Below the pieces are notes generated by a model. That model saw only the letters and a list, made by a program, of their open reading frames with translations. It did no database searches and was not told the origin of the DNA. Position numbers and translations under genes: made by a program. Below are positions 5,468-10,633 of a DNA stretch of 10,633 bases, in pieces. Origin of the DNA: Spirochaetaceae bacterium (lineage in GTDB: Bacteria > Spirochaetota > Spirochaetia > DSM-27196 > PWMO01). The stretch spans positions 1 to 10,633 of the forward strand of contig PWMO01000361.1 of the NCBI GenBank assembly GCA_003558175.1, read 5' to 3'. Each line of letters starts with the position of its first letter. Positions within the stretch are counted from its first letter, which is position 1.

Positions 5468-8400
5468 GTGAAAGTTGCACGCAGGTTTACAGACAGCAAG
5501 TCCGGGCCATACAAGGGAATAACGTGGGACACCCGGGTTTCCGAGATTCGCAACCCGGACGGATCGGTGATCTTTCGCAAGGAGGGCGTGGTTGTCCCTT
5601 CCGAGTGGTCACAGATCGCCACCGATATCCTGGCCCAGAAATATTTTCGCAAATCGGGGGTACCGTCCAGGAACGGACACGGCGACCAGGAGCACGACGC
5701 GCGGCAGGTCTTTCACCGGCTGGCACACACCTGGACCATCTGGGGTGAGCGCGCCGGGTACTTTGACACCACTGAAGACGCCCGTGCGTTCTATGACGAG
5801 ATGTGCTATATGCTGGCTCGCCAGATGGGCGCACCCAACTCGCCGCAGTGGTTCAACACCGGGCTGCACTCGGTCTACGGAATCGAGGGGCCGGCCCAGG
5901 GTCACTTCTACGTCGAGCCGGAGACCGGCGAGGTCAGACCGTCACAGAGTGCCTACGAGCGGCCACAGCCGCACGCCTGCTTCATCCTTGATGTAAAGGA
6001 CGACCTTGTCAACGAGGGCGGCATTATGGATCTGGTCACCCGCGAGGCGCGCCTGTTCAAGTACGGTTCCGGTACCGGCAGCAACTTCTCGCGCATCCGC
6101 GGCGAAACTGAGCCGCTATCGGGCGGCGGCGTTTCGTCGGGCCTGCTCTCGTTTCTCAAGATCGCAGACCGCTCTGCCGCGGCCATCAAGAGCGGCGGGA
6201 CCACGCGCCGCGCCGCCAAGATGGTAACAATAGATGCCGACCACCCCGATATCGAGCGCTACGTCGACTGGAAGGCGGGCGAAGAGTACAAGGTGGCGAG
6301 CATGGTGGCCGGCAGCCGCATCATCGCGCGCAAGAGCCGTGCCGTGCTCGAGGCTATTCGCGACTTCGGCGTTGACGTACCGGATGCGGATCGGCTGGAG
6401 GCCGCCTGCGACCCGGATCGCAACAACGCGCTGCGCGAAGCGGTGCTGGATGCAATGGACGCCGAAGTGCCGACATCCTTCATCCACCAGATCCTGCAGC
6501 GCGCTCGAGAGGGTGATCTCAAACCGCTGCTGGTTGAGTTTACCACCGAGTGGGACTCCGAGGCGTACAACACCGTAAGCGGGCAGTCCTCCAACAATTC
6601 GGTGCGGATCGCCAACGAGTTCATGCAGGCGGTACTGGATGACGCCGAGTGGAATCTGAACTCGCGAACCGACGGATCGGTGCGCAAGACCGTGCGCGCC
6701 CGCGAACTGTGGCGCGCCATGGCGCGGGCGTCCTGGCAGTGCGCCGACCCGGGTCTGCAGTTTCACTCCACCATCAACGAGTGGCACACCTGCCCGGAAG
6801 ACGGCGAGATTCGTGCTTCCAACCCGTGCAGCGAGTACATGTTTCTCGACGACACCGCCTGTAACCTGGCGTCGCTGAACCTGCTGACGTTCTATAATGC
6901 CGAGAAGGGTGTCTTCGACATCGAGAGCTATCAGCACGCCATCCGCCTCTGGACAATGGTGCTGGAGATCAGCGTGGTGATGGCGCAGTTCCCCAGCCGC
7001 GAGGTTGCACGCAAGAGCTTTGACTTCCGCACGCTGGGCCTGGGCTACGCCAACCTCGGCGCGTTGCTGATGGTGATGGGATTGCCGTATGACGGAGACG
7101 CGGGACGTGCGGTTGCTTCGGCCTTGACCGCCATCCTCACCGGCGAGTCGTACGCCACCTCGGCGCTGCTGGCCGCAGACGCCGGACCGTTCCCGCGCTA
7201 TGAGGCCAACAAGGAGCACATGCTGCGCGTCATCCGCAACCACCGGCGCGCCGCCCACAACGCCCCGGCCGAAGAGTACGAGGGGCTGACCATTCGTCCG
7301 CTGGCGCTGAACGAGTCGGTGTGCCCGACCGAGATGGTTGCCGCGGCGCGCAACAGCTGGGATCGCGCAGTGGAGCTCGGAGAGAAGCACGGCTATCGCA
7401 ACGCGCAGGCAACCGCCATCGCACCCACGGGAACGATCGGACTGGTTATGGACTGCGACACCACCGGCGTCGAGCCGGACTTCGCGCTGGTCAAGTTCAA
7501 GAAGCTTGCCGGGGGCGGCTATTTCAAGATCATCAACCGCTCCATACCGCCGGCGCTCAAGAAGCTGGGCTATTCGAAGAAACAGATCACCGAGATCATT
7601 AACTACTGTCTGGGGCACGCGACGCTCGACGGCGCGCCGGGGGTCAGCCGGGCGCGGTTGGCCGAGAAGGGTTTCACCGAAGAAGTCCTGGATACCATCG
7701 ACGATTCGCTCAAGAACGCCTTCAGCCTTGCGGGGGTTATCAACCAGTACGTGCTCGGCCCTGAGTTCATGCAGCAGACGCTCGGTATTCCGGAGGCCAC
7801 CTATTCCCTGGCGGGCTTTGACCTGCTGCGGCACCTCGGCTTCACCAGTGAAGAGATTGACGCCGCCGAGATCTACGCCTGCGGCGCCATGACGGTCGAG
7901 GGCTGTCCGCATCTCAAGCCGGAGCATCTGCCGGTGTTTGATACCGCGAGCCCCTCGGGGCGCCTCGGCACCCGATCGATCAGCTGGCGTGGACACGTGG
8001 AGATGATGGCTGCGGTGCAGCCGTTTGTCTCGGGCGCCATTTCAAAGACCATCAACATGCCCAACTCGGTCACGGTTGCCGAGGTGGAAGAGGCGCACAC
8101 GCTCTCCTGGCGGCTCATGCTGAAGGCAATAGCGCTCTACCGCGACGGGTCCAAGCTGAGTCAGCCGCTCAGCAGCCTCGGCGCCGGGGCGGACAAGATC
8201 GCGGAGAAGCTGCTGGCACTCAAGGGAGCGGTCGCGGCCGAAGAGCCGGGCTCGGAAGGCGCCGCCGGTGCGGCGGCGGCGCCGGCTGCCGCGGTTGCCG
8301 ATTCCGCTGCGCAGGCTCCCCATCCAGGCACGACCCCGCCGCGGGCACAGCGCCGTGCGTTGCCGAGCCGCCGTGTCGGCTACACGCAGAAGGCCAAGAT

Positions 8401-9193
8401 CGGCAGTCACAGTCTGTTTATCAGGACCGGACAGTACGCCGACGGCTCGCTGGGCGAGATCTTTCTCGACATGCACAAAGAAGGTGCTGCGTTCCGCTCG
8501 CTGATCAACAGCTTTGCGATTGCGGTCTCGCTGGGGCTGCAGTATGGGGTGCCGTTGGAGGAGTACGTAGACGCGTTTACCTTCACCCGCTTCGAGCCCA
8601 ACGGCGTGGTCAGCGGACACGACAACATCAAGATGGCAACGTCGGTGCTCGATCTGGTCTTCCGTGACCTGGCACTCTCCTACCTGAATCGCACCGACCT
8701 GGTTCAGGTTAAACCTGAGGATCTCATTGCCACGTCAACGCAGGAGGGAGACTCAACCGCCCGAGCGCCGCATCTTCCGGCGCCGGCGGCAGACCCGGTT
8801 GCCAGGGCGGTAGCCGCCGCTGAAGAGCGGCGCACCAACGGTACCGCAGACCAGACGTCGCAAGGCCGAACGACCAGCGGCTCAGACAGCGACGCCGACG
8901 GTGCGCCCGGTGCCGACGGTGCGCCACGTGCCGAACGCAACGGCACGCAGAACGGCACGCGGAATGTGCAGAGTGCGCAGCGGCCGGCACCGTCGGAAGT
9001 GACCGCCGGTGCCGCAGCCGGCGCTGCCGCTTCGCCCCGGGTAGCGGTGCGTGATGAAGATGCCGAGCGCAAGCTGGCGCGACTGAAGGGCTACGAGGGA
9101 GACCCGTGCCCCGCGTGCGGGCACTTCACCATGGTGCGCAACGGAACGTGCATGAAATGCGACACCTGCGGTTCCACCACCGGCTGCTCCTGA
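5468..9193 (+). CDS. nrdJ: Class II adenosylcobalamin-dependent ribonucleotide reductase
   Basis: A 1241-residue enzyme that reduces ribonucleotides to deoxyribonucleotides using an adenosylcobalamin-generated thiyl radical; it needs no oxygen. The N-terminal part has the family's [24 protein letters not shown] (43-66). Active-site residues are in place: Cys171 (HACF) and Cys465 (DDTACN) as the reducible pair, and Asn452, Cys454 and Glu456 in NPCSE as the radical site. PTGTI (653-657) is the conserved phosphate-binding loop. A TSCPD domain occupies about 975-1075. The tail has cysteines at 1214, 1217, 1228, 1231, 1234 and 1240, a zinc-ribbon-like, probably redox-shuttling end. Two Ala/Gly/Ser-rich linkers (about 920-965 and 1090-1195) make it long. 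No intein is seen. The GTG at 5468 is chosen because GGGGG (5456-5460) lies seven bases upstream and the family N-terminus follows. It overlaps the deacetylase gene by 37 bases. Confidence 0.95.
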   Translation: MKVARRFTDSKSGPYKGITWDTRVSEIRNPDGSVIFRKEGVVVPSEWSQIATDILAQKYFRKSGVPSRNGHGDQEHDARQVFHRLAHTWTIWGERAGYFDTTEDARAFYDEMCYMLARQMGAPNSPQWFNTGLHSVYGIEGPAQGHFYVEPETGEVRPSQSAYERPQPHACFILDVKDDLVNEGGIMDLVTREARLFKYGSGTGSNFSRIRGETEPLSGGGVSSGLLSFLKIADRSAAAIKSGGTTRRAAKMVTIDADHPDIERYVDWKAGEEYKVASMVAGSRIIARKSRAVLEAIRDFGVDVPDADRLEAACDPDRNNALREAVLDAMDAEVPTSFIHQILQRAREGDLKPLLVEFTTEWDSEAYNTVSGQSSNNSVRIANEFMQAVLDDAEWNLNSRTDGSVRKTVRARELWRAMARASWQCADPGLQFHSTINEWHTCPEDGEIRASNPCSEYMFLDDTACNLASLNLLTFYNAEKGVFDIESYQHAIRLWTMVLEISVVMAQFPSREVARKSFDFRTLGLGYANLGALLMVMGLPYDGDAGRAVASALTAILTGESYATSALLAADAGPFPRYEANKEHMLRVIRNHRRAAHNAPAEEYEGLTIRPLALNESVCPTEMVAAARNSWDRAVELGEKHGYRNAQATAIAPTGTIGLVMDCDTTGVEPDFALVKFKKLAGGGYFKIINRSIPPALKKLGYSKKQITEIINYCLGHATLDGAPGVSRARLAEKGFTEEVLDTIDDSLKNAFSLAGVINQYVLGPEFMQQTLGIPEATYSLAGFDLLRHLGFTSEEIDAAEIYACGAMTVEGCPHLKPEHLPVFDTASPSGRLGTRSISWRGHVEMMAAVQPFVSGAISKTINMPNSVTVAEVEEAHTLSWRLMLKAIALYRDGSKLSQPLSSLGAGADKIAEKLLALKGAVAAEEPGSEGAAGAAAAPAAAVADSAAQAPHPGTTPPRAQRRALPSRRVGYTQKAKIGSHSLFIRTGQYADGSLGEIFLDMHKEGAAFRSLINSFAIAVSLGLQYGVPLEEYVDAFTFTRFEPNGVVSGHDNIKMATSVLDLVFRDLALSYLNRTDLVQVKPEDLIATSTQEGDSTARAPHLPAPAADPVARAVAAAEERRTNGTADQTSQGRTTSGSDSDADGAPGADGAPRAERNGTQNGTRNVQSAQRPAPSEVTAGAAAGAAASPRVAVRDEDAERKLARLKGYEGDPCPACGHFTMVRNGTCMKCDTCGSTTGCS
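8894..8962 (+). repeat. Short in-frame tandem repeats in the nrdJ linker
   Basis: An 18-base unit, GCCGACGGTGCGCCCGGT, at 8894-8911 is repeated with two changes at 8912-8929. A 12-base unit, AACGGCACGCAG, at 8939-8950 is repeated with one change at 8951-8962. Both periods are multiples of three, so they lengthen the linker without shifting frame. They code for the ADGAP and NGT-containing part of the flexible linker between the TSCPD domain and the cysteine-rich tail. Confidence 0.6.
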
Positions 9194-10275
9194 TAGCCGC
9201 GGCGGTTCTCACCGCCTGCCGGACCATCCCCGACGTCGAACCACCGGTCGAACCTCCCCGGCCGGTGGTTCACGCCGAGATTCTGCGCTGGAAGAACGGC
9301 GCCGAGGCCGCCGTTTCCATAACCTTCGACGACAGTACACTCGATCATTACCTGCTCGCGGCACCCGAGCTCGACCGCCGCGGGATGGCCGCAACGTTCT
9401 TCGTCATTACCGGGCTGATGGACGGCGGCGTCTGGCACGATGGGCCGGTAGAGCGGCAGCTGTTCAGCTGGAGCCAGGCGCGGGAGCTGGCTGAGCGTGG
9501 CCACGAAATCGGCAGTCACACGCATTCGCACCCCGACCTGACCCGCCTCGAACCATTTCTCGCCGAGCGGCAGCTGGTGCGCTCCTATCAGCGTATCAGA
9601 CGCGAGATTCCCAACCAGGGCGGTCTGACGTTCGCCTGGCCCTACTGGCGCAGCAACGACCGCACGCAACTGGCGGCGTCGCGCTACTACATTGCCGCAC
9701 GCGGCGGACAGGCTACCACCCCTCGCTATTTGCATGCGGGGTCGATTGAGGCACGCCCGGACAACATGCTGGACGTGAACGCCCTGGGGATGCTTCCGCG
9801 CGAGACGCTGGAAACGTGGCACGAAGCGGCAGAGGATCTGCTGCAGCACGGCGGCTGGGGGGTGCTTTCGCTGCACGGAATTGATGACGGCCGCATTCCG
9901 CACGGCGCACTCGGCTGGGAGCCGCTCCACATCGAGGTGTACCGCCGGATTCTTGACTACTTGAGGGCTGAGGATATCTGGGTTGCGCCTTTCGGCTCCG
10001 TGGCCAAGTACATCGAACGGCGCGACACAACTCGTCTGACGGTCAGCACGAACGGCGCGGAGATCTCGATTGACGTGGACTCGCCGCTGGACCCCAGGAT
10101 ATATGACGTGCCACTCACGGTTGCGCTGCGTTTTGACGGTTCACCGAGAAACATGCAGCTGGAACTGGCGCCGGAGCTGCGCCGCGTAACGCTGGATGTC
10201 TCCGCCGCCGGCCCGGTTGTGGTTTCCACGGAGCCGAAACAGAGTGCTGCGTTGACGGTGGCACTGCGCGAATGA
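9157..10275 (+). CDS. NodB-fold polysaccharide deacetylase, predicted lipoprotein
   Basis: A 372-residue NodB-homology deacetylase, a metal-dependent enzyme removing N- or O-acetyl groups from envelope or external polysaccharide. The N-terminus [21 protein letters not shown] is a lipoprotein signal peptide with lipobox LTAC, so Cys21 would be lipid-modified; a Pro-rich linker (25-36) follows. SITFDDS gives Asp58 and Asp59. HTHSHPDL gives metal ligands His121 and His125. VLSLH gives His240. The third motif reads FAWPYW (159-164), lacking the Arg of the classical RxPY form and resembling the AYPYG variant. Residues about 290-372 look like a beta-rich C-terminal domain of unknown role. The ATG at 9157 is favoured because it gives a complete signal peptide; a start at 9106 would add 17 residues before it. 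The ribosome-binding site is weak (GGA at 9143), so translation may depend on nrdJ ribosomes. Substrate unknown. Confidence 0.87.
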   Translation: MRHLRFHHRLLLIAAAVLTACRTIPDVEPPVEPPRPVVHAEILRWKNGAEAAVSITFDDSTLDHYLLAAPELDRRGMAATFFVITGLMDGGVWHDGPVERQLFSWSQARELAERGHEIGSHTHSHPDLTRLEPFLAERQLVRSYQRIRREIPNQGGLTFAWPYWRSNDRTQLAASRYYIAARGGQATTPRYLHAGSIEARPDNMLDVNALGMLPRETLETWHEAAEDLLQHGGWGVLSLHGIDDGRIPHGALGWEPLHIEVYRRILDYLRAEDIWVAPFGSVAKYIERRDTTRLTVSTNGAEISIDVDSPLDPRIYDVPLTVALRFDGSPRNMQLELAPELRRVTLDVSAAGPVVVSTEPKQSAALTVALRE

Positions 10276-10311
10276 CGGCTCCGCTGCCCAGCCCCGCTCG
10301 GCGCGTGTTCA

Positions 10312-10376
10312 CGCCGGCGGGACGCTTTATCGCCGGCGGGACGCTCTACCGCCGGCCAAACGCATTATCGCCGGCC
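10312..10376. repeat. 19-base tandem repeat, three copies plus a partial, at a convergent gene junction
   Basis: The unit CGCCGGCGGGACGCTTTAT at 10312-10330 is followed by variant copies at 10331-10349 (ending GACGCTCTAC) and 10350-10368 (CGCCGGCCAAACGCATTAT), and by the first eight bases of a fourth at 10369-10376. Copies one and two differ at two positions; copy three is more diverged. Each unit opens with the palindrome GCCGGC. The third copy contains the htpX stop codon (10365-10367, minus strand) and the partial fourth covers its last sense codons. No clear intrinsic terminator is present. Confidence 0.7.
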
Positions 10377-10633
10377 GGATTCGATCTGGCGCAGCCGCTG
10401 CACCCGGTCCTGGATCGGCGGATGCGTGCTGAACAGCTTTGCCATTCCCTGCCCCGACAGCGGGTTGATAATGAACATGTGCGACGCTGCTTCATTGACG
10501 CGCATCGGCCGTCCGCGAGCAGCCGATTCCATCTTCATGAGCGCGCCGGCAAGGCCGTTGGGACTGCCGGCGATGCGGGCGCCTGAAGCATCGGCGATGT
10601 ACTCGCGCGAGCGCGAGATTGCCATGCGGATCA
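10365..10633 (-). CDS. htpX: HtpX-type M48 membrane zinc protease, C-terminal fragment
   Basis: The last 88 codons of a gene that continues beyond the right edge. The fragment opens with [22 protein letters not shown]. The SRxxEYxAD-like motif in this family follows the last membrane segment and supplies the third zinc ligand, the Glu of REYIAD. Further on, MFIINPLSG and [16 protein letters not shown] match the usual HtpX tail. HtpX is an inner-membrane metalloprotease with a cytoplasmic active site that takes part in membrane protein quality control. The HExxH motif and membrane segments are outside the window. The gene converges with the deacetylase, 89 bases apart, and its stop codon is inside a 19-base tandem repeat. 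Confidence 0.85.
   Translation of the reverse strand, partial: IRMAISRSREYIADASGARIAGSPNGLAGALMKMESAARGRPMRVNEAASHMFIINPLSGQGMAKLFSTHPPIQDRVQRLRQIESGRR

Noticed and set aside
6116..7996. Long minus-strand open frame of 626 codons
   Set aside because: It lies opposite the catalytic core of nrdJ, whose active-site motifs are intact. The antisense product is Arg/Gly/Val-rich with no family features.
8894..8962. CRISPR-like array
   Set aside because: The repeats are directly adjacent, short, in frame with nrdJ and lack spacers.

Overview
The window is dense, GC-rich bacterial chromosome with short intergenic gaps and no RNA genes, insertion sequences, phage genes or CRISPR array that I can see. 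Ten genes are supported, two of them cut by the window edges. The gene mix (a TrpB2-type protein, a stand-alone DRTGG-domain protein, a DUF368 transporter, a B12-dependent ribonucleotide reductase, HtpX) and codon use are compatible with a free-living GC-rich anaerobe or facultative organism. A spirochaete of the Spirochaeta/Alkalispirochaeta type is my best guess from general resemblance, but the sequence alone does not prove it.

Left part (1-5122), all on the minus strand. A tryptophan synthase beta-like gene leaves the window at base 1 and has its own good sigma-70 type promoter. Upstream of it lies a compact three-gene unit transcribed in the order helical protein of unknown function (2477-1713), APH-fold small-molecule kinase (1694-846), histidine phosphatase (813-190). 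A candidate promoter sits just ahead of the helical gene. Next is a lone small DRTGG-domain gene (2949-2602), preceded by a short spacer rich in direct repeats. Then comes a two-gene unit, a DUF368 membrane protein (5122-4139) followed 7 bases later by a membrane-anchored glycerophosphodiester phosphodiesterase (4131-3097). Both belong to envelope-lipid metabolism.

Right part. A 345-base divergent control region (5123-5467) separates the DUF368 unit from nrdJ (5468-9193), a class II adenosylcobalamin-dependent ribonucleotide reductase. Next to the nrdJ start is an A/T-rich dyad that resembles an NrdR box and touches the ribosome-binding site. The last 37 bases of nrdJ, coding for its cysteine-rich tail, also code in another frame for the lipoprotein signal peptide of a NodB-fold polysaccharide deacetylase (9157-10275). 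That gene converges on the 3' end of an htpX-type M48 membrane protease, which enters from the right edge on the minus strand. A 19-base tandem repeat lies between these two genes and covers the htpX stop codon.

Most of the window is recognisable housekeeping and envelope biology. I see no convincing undescribed multi-gene system. The most open items are the helical protein/kinase/phosphatase unit, the nrdJ control region, the nrdJ-deacetylase overlap, and the short tandem repeats.
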